Source: Babylonia areolata
Lineage: Eukaryota; Mollusca; Gastropoda; Neogastropoda; Buccinidae
Length of the DNA: 64,000 nt
Assembly: GCF_041734735.1 (NCBI RefSeq)
Contig: NC_134878.1
Coordinates: 40,360,329 to 40,424,328 of the forward strand
Reading direction: 5' to 3'
Position numbers and translations under genes: made by a program. The notes under the pieces are model-generated. The model was not told the origin of the DNA. It saw only the letters and a list, made by a program, of their open reading frames with translations, and ran no database searches. Positions 33,842-45,615 of this stretch are shown here, one piece after another (position 1 is the first letter of the stretch; every line of letters starts with the position of its first letter).

Positions 33842-36800
33842 TTCTTCTTCTTTGCGTTCGACAGCTACGCAGTCAGGGTCGAAGTCCGAGGGATGCCACA
33901 AACTCGGGCGTCCGGTGAAGATCGGCTGCCGTCCCCCAGAGCTTGGTGTTGAGGTCAGCACCCCCAGGCCAGGACTGCTGCCGCATCTTCTCATACAGGG
34001 GGCAGTCTTGGAGAATATGGGATGGGGTCTGGTCAGCCTGGCCGCAATCACATAGGGATGTGGCTGCCACTCCAATCCTCTTCAGGTGTGCTCGGAGGCC
34101 GCAGTGTCCTGTGCGAAGGCAGTAGATGGTAGTCTGGTGTCTTCTCTCCAGTGACCTGATGGGATCTTGGTGTGCCTGGTAGCCTCCGTTCAGGGTGACC
34201 CAGCCTCTTCGGAATCTGCTGCGGAGGAGAGCTTTTGCTTCCTCATACGTGACAGGAATGGTTGGCTGTGTGAGCTGGCTTCCTTCCTTAGCGAGGTGGT
34301 CTGCACGCTCGTTGCCTGGGAGGCCTACATGTGCAGGCACCCACTGGAGGGTCGTTGGGGCTGTTTGGGTAAGGGTTGTGAGGGAGGCCTTAAGGAACTG
34401 GATCAGTGGACCAGGATCAGGGGAGTCAAGGGCCTGGAGTGTGGACATGGAGTCAGTGAAGATGGAGATGCTGCCAAGGGGCTTTCCACAGGAGAAGAGG
34501 AATTCTGCTGCTGTTTTGATGGCCAGGACTTCAGCTCTGAAATTGGAACAGAGCTTTCCTCCAGGGAGTGCGATGCTGCCGTGCTCTCCATCGGGAAATC
34601 TGACGTAGACACCACTGCCTCCGTTGTGTGTGGCTTCCTCCGCTGATCCGTCCGTGTATACATGGGTCCAGGAGCTGGCTGGGTAGGACTCCTCTATCAT
34701 GGCCAGAGTCAGGATCTTGAGAGTAGCTGGTTGCTGGTCTTTGGTGGTGATGCCAGGAACTCTGAGGCTGATGGTGGCCTCTATCTCTTGGTCAAGCCTC
34801 CAGTCAGGCAAGGCAAGGTCAGTGCAAGACTCCCCTTTTGCCGCCAGAACATCGCTGTGCTGTGCTCTGAGTGCTTTCCACTGGTGGTTGAGGCTCTGAC
34901 GTTTGAGACGGTTCTTGGTGGGCTGCTCCAGTCTGTGGTGTAGGTGATGTGAGGGCAGTCTTCTGAGCTTCTCTCCCTGCATCAGGACTTTCAGGTCGCG
35001 TCTTCACTCCAGGGGCTCAACGTTAGCAGTTTTCTCCATGTCATGGATCGGCGTGGACCTCATGGCTCCAAGTATGAGGCGTAGTCCCATATTTTGGACT
35101 TTGTCGAGCCGGCTCTTGTTGGTCTTGGAGGCTGTGCCCCACGAGGTTGAGGCGTACACCATGGTGGGTCTGACCGCTCCCATGTAGACCCTGGCGAGAA
35201 GCCTGCTGTCTGCTCCCCAAGTCGTCCCGGCCAGCTTCTTCAGCAAGGCTAGCTTGCGGATGCCTCTCCTCTCCATCTCCTCAATCTGGGGCCTCCAGGT
35301 CAGGCGGGTGTCCAACTTGACACCAAAGAATGTTGGTATATTCGTCTGGGGCAAGACCTGTCCCTGGAGCTTCAGCTTGACTTGCTCGTTGGCGGTGGAG
35401 AGAGAGAAAAGTGTTGCGTTGGTTTTTGTGGTGTTGAGCTCAAGACCCCAGTCTTCTGTCCATGTAGCGATATTGCTGACGACTTCCTGAAGCCGGTAGG
35501 AGGCCGTGCTGGTGTGTTCAGCGGATGTCCATACTGCTAGGTCGTCTGCGTGCAGACTGTTGGAGACGTGTTTCGTGATGTTGTCTCTGATGTCGTTGAT
35601 ATACAACAGAAACAATGTTGGGGAAAGCACTCCTCCCTGGGGGACACCCTCACGTAGCTTGACCTTTCTGCTGTGGAAGCCGTCTAGTTTGACCCTTGCG
35701 GTCCTGCCGAAGAGGTAGTGTTGGATCCACATGTACATCTTGCTACGTACGCCGGCTTGGAGAAGTTTCAGGATGAGGCCCTCCTTCCACACTTTGTCAA
35801 ACGCTCTCGACAGGTCAAAAAACACGGCCAGTGTCTTCTTCTCACGAAAAGAGTTTTCGATGTCCTGGACAAGGAGGGCTAGTTGATCTTCTGTGTTTCG
35901 GAATTTTCTGTAGCCGGTCTGGGTAGGTGAAAGGATGTTCTGTGTTTCCAGGAGGAAGGTGAGGCGGCGGTTGACAATCCTTTCCAGCAGCTTGCCGACA
36001 CAGCTCAGAAGGGTGATTGGTCTGTAGCTGTGGTGGTCCTTCTTATTCTTTCCCTTCTTTGGGATCGGGATGATCTCTGCCTCTTTCTAGATGGAAGGCA
36101 CAACTCCTGCTGTCCAGCTGTAATTGAAGATCTGAAGCAGCACTGTTCTGGATGCTGGTCCCAGGTGCTTCAGCATGTCGCCAGTGACACCATCAGGCCC
36201 CGGAGCTTTCTTGGGCTTCAGCTTGCGAATGCCTTGTTTCAGCTCCTTCATGGTTAGTGGTTCGCTCGTACAGCTGTCATCTATGCCATGTGGATCTGAT
36301 GTCATAAGTTTTGTCATAAGTTGGTGTTGCCAGGCACGTCAGTGACAGTCCTTAATGTCTACTCACCTACAAACCAAATACAGCTTGACTCTATCCCCGT
36401 TGACTCCCACAGCTGGACCATCACAGGAGACTTTAACAGCCACTCACCCAGCTGGGGCTACCAAGATCTTAACAAGAAGGGAGAAGACGTGGAAAACTGG
36501 GCAATCAGTAACCAGCTGATCCTCATCAACAGTCCAAAAGACCCACCTACGTGCTACTCACGAGCATGGAGGACCACAAGCACTCCTGACCTGGCCTTCT
36601 CGACAGACGACATCCATAGCATTGCCCAAAGGGAGGTGTCGCCCCAGCTTGGAGGCAGCGACCACAGGCCAGTGATCATTACAGTACAGAGACATTTTGA
36701 AACCCATCCCACCAGGCTCCCAGCATGCTGGAATTACAAGAAGGCAAACTGGGACCTTTTCAAGTGCGAGGTAGACAAGAGGACTTCTGCGCTGACACTG

Positions 36801-37277
36801 TCGCACCAAGACATCAACGAAAATGCCAAGAATTTTAATAAGGCAGTATTGGACGCGGCGCAGGCAGCTATTCCACGAGGCAAACGCAGGAACTACCGTT
36901 CCTACTGGACACCTGAGCTCGACACCCTGCACAAGACCCTCAGTGAAGCCAGGGACACGATGGAGAGCTCCCCCACTGACGAAAATGTAGAGACACACAA
37001 CAGAGCAAAAGCTGCATTCATAAAGGAAAAGCTGCAAGCAACACGCAAAAGTTGGCAAGACAAGACATCCTCACTGAACATGGAGACAGACATGCAGGGG
37101 CTTTGGAAGCTGACAAAGAAACTGAATGATGACAACCCCAGCAGAGGCAAGACCGTCATCGAGCAGGACAACCAGCTGAAAACAGAAAAGGCCGCAGCCA
37201 ACACCTTTGCGGAACTATACCGAGAGGAGAGTGCGATCCACATGTCCAGACAGCGCATCAAGCAGGTACGAGAGGAA
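33842..37277 (-). mobile_element. I-group LINE with RNase H, complete 5'-inverted (twin-primed) insertion
   Basis: The 3' portion (33,842-36,318) is on the minus strand: RT, then RNase H, a very short 3' UTR and an (AAG)n tail. The 5' portion (36,319-37,277) is inverted and reads on the plus strand as endonuclease. The outer end of the inverted part (VREET) joins in protein order onto the inner start of the 3' part (LMTSDPHGIDD), as twin priming predicts. Perfect 15-bp target duplications bound the whole. It is 5'-truncated: ORF1 and the first part of the endonuclease are absent. Confidence 0.95.
33873..36317 (-). pseudogene. LINE ORF2, RT + RNase H portion (one frame, two stops)
   Basis: 815 codons in one frame. 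RT: PKKAPGPDGVTGDML, FFDLSRAFDKVW, REGVPQGGVLSPTLFLLYIN, LHADDLAVW, FFGVKLDTRLTW. RNase H (about 34,390-34,680): YTDGSAEE, NFRAEVLAI, IFTDSMSTLQAL and HVGLPGNERADHLAKEG carry the D-E-D-H/D set. A C-terminal CDCGQADQTPSHILQDC knuckle follows. Only two in-frame stops interrupt it (about 36,088 TAG and 35,005 TGA). Both fit Trp codons changed by one base, so the insertion is young among the elements here. Confidence 0.93.
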
Positions 37278-37283
37278 ACTCCC
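36321..37283 (+). pseudogene. LINE ORF2, inverted endonuclease portion
   Basis: Open from 36,321. AP-type endonuclease motifs SWTITGDFNSHSPSWGY, RAWRTTSTPDLAFST and LGGSDHRPVIITV are followed by the linker to RT (YRSYWTPELDTLHKTLSEAR, LWKLTKKLNDDNPSRGKT, NTFAELYREES). The catalytic N of GDFN and the SDH motif are present. The open frame runs past the insertion boundary into flanking (GT)n, which is chance. This piece belongs to the same element as 33,873-36,317. Confidence 0.93.
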
Positions 37284-37292
37284 CTCTCAATC
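37278..37292. repeat. Target-site duplication, right
   Basis: Identical to 33,827-33,841. Confidence 0.93.
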
Positions 37293-37462
37293 AATATGTG
37301 TGTGTGTGTGTGTGTGCAAGCATTCTTGCACGGAAGTAGCATATGTGTGCGCAGTCACTTACATTTCTAGTTTATTTATATCAGTAATAATAAAACATTG
37401 TACATACACGCGCAACTGTATTTTCAATATCCTTCATTTTACATCACTTTTTTTTTTTAAAC

Positions 37463-37465
<3 letters not shown>

Positions 37466-37528
<63 letters not shown>
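37466..37528. repeat. (CA)n microsatellite
   Basis: About 31 CA units; a shorter (GT)n lies at 37,297-37,316. Confidence 0.97.
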
Positions 37529-37530
<2 letters not shown>

Positions 37531-37928
37531 TAAAAATAGATTTAAATAACCCAGCTTATGCCATCATCACAAACTTAACTTCCTTTGCATAAAAAAAACA
37601 CTCCCACTTTCTTAGCACAGTATGGAGTGTTGCTGTAAAATCTGCTTTCGCTTTCCATTGATAGACCACTGCTTAGATTTAAAGCATAAATTTGTTTATA
37701 AAATGTTTTGTTGCTTAAAACTCAGCATATCAGGGCCCTTTTCAAAAACAATTGATGTACACACAGGCCAGATTCTTTAACTGCTTTAACTCTGTCCTCA
37801 AACCAGAAGCAGGAGGGTTGAGACTATATTCAGACTGTACTTGTGACATACGTATTCCAGTCTATAACTTCGTGTTATTGATAAGTTCTGTGAGCAATGG
37901 GACAATGATGATTAAAAACAATCATAAT
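37529..37928. other. No gene; decayed AT-rich repeat motif
   Basis: GTGTTGCTGTAAAATCTGC and the following words resemble the block at 24,320-24,400 and again 38,525-38,580, so this is probably another relic of the 17,168/23,883 repeat family. Confidence 0.5.
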
Positions 37929-38170
37929 AGTTTCAGTTTCAGTTTCTCAAGGAGGTGTCACTGCATTCTGACAAATCCACATACGCTACACCACATATGC
38001 CATGCAGATGCCTGACAAAACATAACCCAACGCGCTTGTCAGGCCTTGAGTTCATGCTTATATATTTGTGTACCTATCAGACTGGGTTTCTTTTGACATG
38101 ATTTGGCCAGAGGACAACACTCTTGTTGCCATGGGTTCTTTTTCAGTGTGCCAAGTGCGTGCTGCACATG

Positions 38171-38201
<31 letters not shown>

Positions 38202-38329
38202 TAGACGCTCAGTTTGATTTTCAAGTCAAATTTGAGAGAAAGGGCGAGAGCGGGATTCAAACCCACACCATCAAAGACTCTCTGTATTGGCACCTGGACG
38301 TATTAACCATTCTGTCACCTTCCTCCTTC
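37929..38329 (-). mobile_element. SINE B, full-length copy
   Basis: Minus-strand order: AAGGAGGAAGGTGACAGAAT head, A box GGTTAATACG, B box GGGTTTGAATCCC, core with CGATAAACCGAGGTCC, then GGCCTGACAAGCGCGTTGGG, TCTGCATGGC, GACACCTCC and the tail GAAACTGAAACTGAAACT. About 400 bp. The closest full relative is at 44,988. Confidence 0.92.
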
Positions 38330-38677
38330 ATAAAAATAAAATAAAATGATAAAATAAAATAAAACAATTATTTATAATATCCTCGCCCCACACACATACA
38401 CACTTTTAAGAATCCCACTAGGTACCCATTTCTCAGCATTCTCTCCTTTTCCTTCATATTAAAAGGAAAGAGAGAGAGGGAGAGAGAACTCTCTTTCTCG
38501 CACTCTCATCAGAATAAAACACCATGCTGTAAAATCTGTGCTGGCATACTGGTGATTTGCCAACAGCACAGTTTGTATATAAAATGTACATTGTTCATTA
38601 TAGCCCGACTGACCACTTCAGGACATACCTGAGGGCTCTTGTCCTACTAAAAACGAAAATAGGAAATATAGCTCCAT
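38330..38677. other. No gene
   Basis: (AAAAT)n-rich start, a GA-rich patch at 38,466-38,488, then a relic of the AT-rich repeat motif. Confidence 0.5.
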
Positions 38678-38945
38678 TTACAAATCATCATTAGCTTCTG
38701 TGTTGTCTTTATCAACAACAAAAAAGTGTTTGTTTTTTTTAAAGACCACACACAAATCTGTCACACCAGGATGGCACAGAACACACCCAAACAGGGCCTG
38801 AGCCCCTGATGGTCTGGGGTCTAAGGTTTTCACATAAAATGGCTTTGCAGAACCATACACGGCACAACCATAGTCCAGTTGGGAAAAGATCAAATCCCTT
38901 TAGAGGTGAAGAGTCTTTCAGTCCGCGCCCCCAACCCCTCCCCCA

Positions 38946-39172
38946 AGTCCATGTGGACTACAATGAACAAAATGTTGAGCACTTTCTGCAGGAGTCCATG
39001 TGGACTACTATGAACAAAATGTTGACAACTTTCTGCAGGAGTCCATGTGGACTACTATGAACAAAATAATGACCACTTTCTGCAGGAGTCCATGTGAACT
39101 ACTATGAACAAAATGCTGACAGCTTTCTGCAGGAGTCTATGTGGACTGCTATGAACAAAATGTTGAGCACTG
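38946..39172. repeat. 47-bp minisatellite, ~4.8 copies
   Basis: Units start AGTCCATGTGGACTAC at 38,946, 38,993, 39,040 and 39,087, and a variant at 39,134. Spacing is exactly 47 bp. It lies where the LINE relic should have its RT core. Confidence 0.95.
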
Positions 39173-39911
39173 GAAACCTCTGTTCTTTAGCCAGAAGAAG
39201 ACAGGTTTCCAGTTTCTACATGAGGTGTGAGTTGACAATTTTTTCATAACGTTATGGAGGCAGCTAATAAATGTGGTTGGGTGGTAGTTAGAATTTGTGA
39301 GACCTTGACCAGTGCAGGTATAGTATGATGAAGGCTTTCTGCAAAGAGGAAGGAAAAAAGCCTGTGATCCATGCGTGACTGCACACTTTAAGAAGGGTTT
39401 TTACACAGATTTCTGGGAGGTGTTTCAACCAGCTGTTGTGAGTTCATCTGGACCAGGTGAAGAGTTGTTACAGTCGTTACACCATCTTTCTGGCTTAAAA
39501 AAATAAATCTTTTCTTCTGTTTTCAGGATGCTCACCTCCGCATTTGACACAGAGAGCCGAGTCTCATACGCACTTTCGTGCACTGCCTTGGAGCAGACAC
39601 CACATACCTCTTCTTCCCTTCAATGGTCGCAAAAGTGACCAGATATTTGGCACTAGAGGTACCAAAGTCAGGATGGCACACACAGTAGTAATAATGATTC
39701 ATAACTTTTCTATGGTGTGATATCCAGTACTAATGCTACTCAAAGTGTCTTACATCGTCCAGATAGATATAAACATAAAGACATTACAAGAGCTGTTTGT
39801 CAGTCCAACGCATTCACAGTTGAGAATAAAAAATCATATTCCATTAAACAATAAAAACGTCAAGTTTGCTTACATTAAAATGAAATACGTTCCATACACA
39901 CATTTCATAAA

Positions 39912-39957
39912 CACACACACACATGCGCACATGCACACACACACACGCACGCGCACA
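39912..39957. repeat. CA-rich simple repeat
   Basis: Imperfect (CA)n/(CG) mixture inside the ORF1 relic. Confidence 0.85.
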
Positions 39958-40500
39958 CTGACCTGCAGACAACTTGCGTTGATGGGTTTTTTCCCCTGTT
40001 TTTCAATAATGGTGCATTTTTGTCTTTGCTTTAGTATCTGGTAGGTTTGTCTGACAAAATGTCAGAAAAATGGTGTTTGTGAGCACATTGTCTTGGCCCT
40101 TGTACACAAGAAGACGGGGCATCTCAGAAATTCATGGCAAAGTCAGATCAGTCTTTATTTCTGACTCGGAAACAACCCCAAGTTCTCTGCATCCTGTGAA
40201 TCCTTTTAACGAGCTGAGAGTTTTGCAGGCTGACACCTCGATCGGCCGATCCAAAGGCGTTGTAGATTTCAGAAGCATCTCAGAATGTGTGTTGGTAACA
40301 CATTCAATGAACAGAGAACCATTTCTCAATCGCATGATACACTGATCTCCAGAGAGCACTTTAATGCCTTTGGCAACTGCAAAAGGGCTCAGTCTGTATA
40401 AAGGTCAATCGTCATCAGTAGCCTCAATGATCAGCTAACTGGGGCAGCTGCCATTCAGCTTGTGTACCTCTCTCTCCGAGTCTGTTAGAGTACGTATCAG

Positions 40501-42551
40501 TGTTTGTCTTCTTTTGGTGGGAAATTTTTGTTTTTATACAAAGAATGTCGGCTCAGTGATGGCAGGAGAGTCACCCCAGAAGATCTGCCATGCTGGGGAT
40601 GGGTCATTGGATGGAACCATCTCGCATGAATCCAAGTGACGTACTTTAACCCTTTGCCTAGTGACTCAAGCAAGAGATTATCGGTGGGAGCAGCACAATG
40701 AATTACTGCTTTTTAAAATGTTTCTTTATCCTTATTCTCCAGATGAGGGCTCAGGGCCTTATCATGGCTCATTTCTAAAGCAATATAATACAATGCACCT
40801 AATGTATGGTTGAAATGCACCAAAAGGCTGTCGTGAATTAAAATCGTTTTGAGGTCGACCTCCAAATACGGACACACGACATTCGCTGCGGAAGAAACAA
40901 CTTTTTTTTCACATTAATGAGAATAATAACAATTAAAAAAAAATTTTTTTTAAGCTCACAAATAACTGACAGTCACACAAAGAAAATAGACTACAGGGGA
41001 GTGGAGACAGGATCGACTGAAGAAGGTAAAGATCAACAGAGCAGACATGCGAAGAGAATTCCGATTATGTCAGGGTCCCGACCTTGGAAGAAGTTGCAAA
41101 AATGGTCACGATGAAAACAATGCTTGACTTTGTGTTCATTATTTTATGTGTGCATTTTTCAACAGTAAAATAATGTAGCTGTAAAATTTGAAGTCCTCTT
41201 ATGTTTTGTTAAAACTAGAATTTCCAAAACAGTTTCTTTTTCTTTTCTTTAAAAATAGCTGAAGTCCTATAAAATGTCATAACTGTAATGGTTGCCTGAA
41301 AAATCGCCTCCCCCACCCCTATTTTCTAAGTTTTTTTAACAGTCATATAATGGGTTGTTTTTTGTCGTCATCGTTTTTGGAGAGGAAAAGGGGGGGAGGG
41401 GGGGGGGTTTGTAAAATTGGCCTTAAAATCTGACTTTCTTTTCTCTGTTTTCTCTTTTTGGGGACTTATAAAAATTTTTTTAAAAAGCTGTGAAAATAGT
41501 GCTAAAATTAGGAAATTAAAAAACATACTTTTCATTCCTTATTCTTTTCTCTTCTTTCTCGCAGTCAGTATAATAAGAAGGTAAAATCTGCTATGGAATT
41601 CTGTATTGTCAAAATTGGATTTTGAAGAAAATTTGGAGGTGGTAATAAAACCAAAAGCTGCTTGTTGCCAGTAAAATGATCAGAATGTATAATCAGCAAA
41701 ATGTTGAGTTAAACTACTTTATTCATAAAACTGAAAGTATCTTTAGTCAGTGAAATATGTAAAATGTATAGTCAGTATAAAAAGTGTCTTGTAGTCATTA
41801 AAAAAAAAAAGAAGTAAAACGTAGTATATAGTCAGTAAAATCTGTAAAATGTATTGTTAAAACTGCAATTATTGTTTTTGAAAATGTGATTGAAAAATAT
41901 GTAGCCATGAGATATGTAATGTGTATTGTTAAGACTGCATTAAAAAAAAAAAAGATGTTGAAATAAAATCTGTCAAATGCATATCTGGACATCCAACCTA
42001 AGCCGTTTACATGCATGGCACAATCAGTTGTTTTTTTTTATATGTATTGTTAAAATTTTATTTTTAAAGTAATAATTAAGATAATGATGTAGCTGTAAAA
42101 TATATTTTAGGACATCCACCCACAGCCTGTTGCATGCCTGGCACAACCAGTTACACTCTTTCCAGTATTTTGTTTCTTAATGTCTTTTTATCATTTTCCC
42201 TTCTTTCTCTTTAAAAACTGCAGTAGCTTTGCATATTATTCAATAACACGCCTGAAAAATCTTTAAAATATATTGTTAAAACTGGAATTAAAACACTTTT
42301 CATTTCAATTCTTTTTCTTTTCCTTTCTTTCTATGAAGATGTAAAATCTGCAGTGAAATATGTATGATGTTTGACGTACTACCTGTACAATGTATTGTTA
42401 AAACAATTCAGTTTTTCTTTCATCTAATACCATTGCTGCAAAATCGTAATTGTTAGAACCAGCTATTCTCGTTTCTGTTTTTTGTTTCTTGATTTTTTTT
42501 AAAATGTTTTTCCCTTTTTTTCTCTTTTCCTCATACTCCTTTTTTTTCCCT

Positions 42552-42628
<77 letters not shown>

Positions 42629-42761
42629 GTTTTTTTTTTTGTTGTTTTTTTGTTTTGTTTTGTTTTGTTTGGGGGATTTTCTGTACCGTAATTTCTGGTC
42701 TATGACTTAAGTTTTTTATGTTCTTCACCTATCCATCCAGCCACTGAAGGTATGCTGCTTT

Positions 42762-42827
<66 letters not shown>

Positions 42828-42954
42828 ATAACTGGTGGGTTCTGTTGTGGGTTTTTGTTGTTTTCTTTGTTTTTTGTTGTTTTTGCTTCTTTTTGTAGGA
42901 TTCACTTAAAATCCAAATCATCTTGAAGTCAGCTTTTAAAACACACTCCGGACG
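40501..42954. repeat. AT-rich DNA with recurrent TGTATTGTTAAAACTG motif
   Basis: The phrase AAAATGTATTGTTAAAACTG and close variants recur near 41,845, 41,920, 42,035, 42,265 and 42,390, often next to GTAAAATCTG, and continue in 43,600-44,075. This looks like a strongly decayed tandem repeat. (CT)n at 42,556-42,622 and (CA)n at 42,768-42,824. No gene was found. Confidence 0.6.
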
Positions 42955-43016
42955 ATGGAACGCTATAGCGTACCTGATGTAAGGTAGCGTTCCGTACGAC
43001 GGAACGCTATAGCGGT
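42955..43016. repeat. Hairpin/direct repeat of GGAACGCTATAGCG
   Basis: GGAACGCTATAGCG occurs at about 42,958 and 42,999, each ending in the palindrome CGCTATAGCG. Between them AGCGTTCC pairs with the first GGAACGCT, so the block can fold. See the finding on a possible transposon. Confidence 0.8.
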
Positions 43017-44080
43017 TTCGACAATTAAAATTTTTCCACGTTTTCCTCATGGGGTAGCATAACAATCGCAGATGCACCGGGCATTGCGAACGTGTCAAGG
43101 GTCGAATGGAAAGTTTCTTCATGAGCTTTCGTAACAACACACTCCACAGCGAGTCAGCAAGTTCAGGACCCCACACGACAAGCTAATCTGTATACATATC
43201 GAAAATGGCATTGCAGGCGATACAAGTGGAAATTTTTGGAGCAAACTAGATCACGACAGTGGCTTTTTCAACTGCTGAAGTGATTGAAATGCTTCAAACT
43301 GAAGGTTTTGACATCGATGTGGACGATGAAGACGTTGAATAAAGTATATGCAGTGAAGAAAGCTACCAGCTGAGAGCAGTGAAGAGGGAGGGGGGTGGGT
43401 GTTCACACGACATGAGGAGAGGGGTCAGTGGGTCAAGTACAGTAAGTTTCATTTAGTTACTTTATGTTTTGCATTTTTTGTGAATTTTTTCCTAACTCTA
43501 ACAAATGGGTCGTCTGTAGGGAAAAGGAAGGGAGAGAACTATTCGTCCGGATTAAGAACTGCAGTTGCTTTATGTATTATTTAAATAGTAAAGCTGGAAA
43601 ATCTTAGAATATATTGTTAAATTTGGAACTAAAACAAGTTTTGAATTTTTTTCCCTTTCATTCTATGAAGGAATAAAATCTGATTGAAATATGTAAAATG
43701 TAAGAAAAAAACACTGGAAACTGGAAACAAAAAAATCTTCATAACATAGCCTGCTATACAATCTCTAAAATGTGTTGTTAAAATGGTTTTTCTTCTAATA
43801 ACTGCAAAATATAATTATATATTTCTTTTTCTTTTTCTGACAACATTTTATGCAGTGTTGTCTTCTGACCAGAAATTCCAGGAAAAAAACTGGAAACAAA
43901 AAAATCTTAATAACATAGCCTGCTATACAATCTCTAAAGTGTGTTGTTAAAATGGTTTTTCTTCTAATAACATAACTGCAAAATATAATTATATATTGTT
44001 AAAACAGGAGTTTCTTCTTTTTTCCCCAAAGTAACAGAGTTGTCAAATCCCAAATCTTTAAAATGTATTGTTAAAACGTG
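43017..44080. repeat. AT-rich DNA with a ~168-bp tandem duplication
   Basis: 43,715-43,825 and 43,880-44,000 share AACTGGAAACAAAAAAATCT, AACATAGCCTGCTATACAAT, GTTGTTAAAATGG and TTTTTCTTCTAATAAC almost identically. A small plus-strand frame near 43,205-43,340 (FSTAEVIEMLQTEGFDIDVD) ends in an acidic run; its nature is unknown. Confidence 0.75.
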
Positions 44081-44181
44081 TGTGTGTGTGTGTGTGTTAT
44101 CCTATTTTTGCTCGTCATCATTTTTCCCTTTTGGTCCCTAAATCTACTTTATTTCCTTAGATACATACATACATATATAAA

Positions 44182-44183
<2 letters not shown>

Positions 44184-44264
<81 letters not shown>
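44184..44264. repeat. (CT)n(AT)n compound microsatellite
   Basis: CT-rich to about 44,221, then about 22 AT units. Confidence 0.95.
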
Positions 44265-44266
<2 letters not shown>

Positions 44267-44975
44267 CATGAATACGACAGTCACATAGGCACCTCTTGCT
44301 GACATGCAAAACAATGTAGCATGCACCTCTCTCTCTCTCTTCCTCTCTCTCTTTCTCCCTCTCTCTTTCACTTGGTTGTAATTTTCTCAATATTTCAATA
44401 TTTTCCAATGCTTTCTTAAAATCGATCCCTGGTGTTCACTCTCATGTTTATCTCAGTATCAAATATTAGTTCTAAGTGTTTACATTTTCCATATTTGAAC
44501 TTGGAGATTGTTAGTCGTGCTATTAGTAAGACATGATTGATTTGGTTTCTGAGATTTGTTTTCGAACGCTATCGGTCTCCGGTCTCCGAAAGACGCGTCG
44601 TTGCGCTCTCTTCCGAGACTTACGGGCCTCCCGACATTCCGCGTTGAACCAGGGCGTTCTTGGCATCTGAGGCTTGGAGGTAGACGATGGGACTGCTGCT
44701 TTGGCGCAATCTAAAACGATCTGTGTCAGAGTGTCAGCAGGGGCCTTGCTTTGTAAGACTATTTCTTCCTGCAGCTCCGCTCTTAACTTCGTGGTAAACA
44801 TTCCCCAGTCAGCTTTGTCATAGTTCAGGCGGTCAGGCATAGAGTCACCTTCCCCATCTGTGGGGCGGAGGACGACAGGAAAGTGGTCACTCCCGTGCAG
44901 ATCGTCGTGCACTCTCCACTCGTAGTCCAGGACCAACGATGGATCGCAGACCGACAGATCTAAACACGAGAGCTT

Positions 44976-44987
44976 TCCAGAGGACAG
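44976..44987. repeat. Target-site duplication of SINE B, left (TCCAGAGGACAG)
   Basis: Identical to 45,437-45,448. Removing the SINE and one copy restores LLLSSGKLS in the Nimb endonuclease reading frame. Confidence 0.92.
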
Positions 44988-45241
44988 TTTAGTTTCAGTT
45001 TCAGTTTCACTTTCTCAAGGAGGCGTCACTGCGTTCGGACAAATCCATACACGCTACACCACATCTGTTGAGCAGATGCCTGACCAGCAGCATAACCCAA
45101 CGCGCTTAGTCAGGCCTTGAGTGCATGCTTACATATTTGTGTACCTATGAAAGTGGATTTCATTTTACGTAATTTCGCCAGAGGACAACACTCTCGTTGC
45201 CATGGGTTCTTTTTCAGTGCGCCAAGTGCGTGCTGCACACG

Positions 45242-45272
<31 letters not shown>

Positions 45273-45436
45273 TAGACGCTCAGTTTGATTTTCCAGTCAA
45301 ACTTAGGAGAAAGGGCGAGAGCGGGATTCGAACCCACACCCTCACGGACTCTCTGTATTGGCAGCTGAGCGTCTTAACCATTCTGCCACCTTCCTCCTTC
45401 CGTCCGTGTTCTGAGGCAGGACCTCATGAATCTATG
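44988..45436 (-). mobile_element. SINE B with extra templated sequence at its 5' end
   Basis: The tail (GAAACTGAAACTGAAACT) is at the left, then the standard SINE B body up to the head AAGGAGGAAGGTGGCAGAAT at about 45,380-45,400. Beyond the head, 45,401-45,436 is not SINE: with part of the head it forms a perfect 46-bp inverted copy of 45,616-45,661 in the Nimb endonuclease. The 12-bp duplication lies outside the extra segment, so it was part of the same insertion event. Confidence 0.93.
45388..45433. repeat. 46-bp inverted repeat, arm 1
   Basis: Exact reverse complement of 45,616-45,661. It starts ACCTTCCTCCTTCCGTCCGT. Confidence 0.95.
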
Positions 45437-45448
45437 TCCAGAGGACAG
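45437..45448. repeat. Target-site duplication of SINE B, right
   Basis: Identical to 44,976-44,987. Confidence 0.92.
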
Positions 45449-45615
45449 AAGAAGGTAAGTGGGTGACTTGTCGTTAAGACAGCACAAGTCCATATCAGAA
45501 AGAAGGTTTTCCAAAAGAAGGCCTCGGGATGATGTCATCTCACTTCCCCAGAGCGGGGAGTGGCCATTGAAGTCGCCCAACAGTAAAAAAAATTGGTCGT
45601 GGGAGCTGGTCGACC

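Larger units (their letters stand above)
38678..40500 (-). mobile_element. Nimb/Jockey-like LINE relic with large internal deletions
   Basis: Read from 40,500 downward: ORF1 pieces LSPFAVAKGIKVLSG, IMRLRNGSLFIEC and VLTNTIFLTFCQTNLPD, then a zinc-knuckle region near 39,560-39,680 (CGVCSKAVHE, CVKCGGEHP). Next comes an RT N-terminal piece near 39,200-39,470 (SSPGPDE, a VTHGSQAFF-like stretch) and an RT C-terminal piece LDYGCAVYGSAKPFYVKTL at 38,800-38,890. The endonuclease and the RT catalytic core are missing. Frames change repeatedly, so it is old. ORF1 resembles that of the Nimb fragment at 46,064-47,123. Confidence 0.72.

Noticed and set aside
36902-37342. Minus-strand 146-codon frame
   Set aside because: Shadow of the plus-strand inverted LINE endonuclease-RT linker.
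40132-40359. Apparent small host protein (minus strand)
   Set aside because: Its sequence (RLRNGSLFIEC ... SEIKTDLT) matches the N-terminal region of Jockey/Nimb ORF1, as seen at 46,900-47,110.
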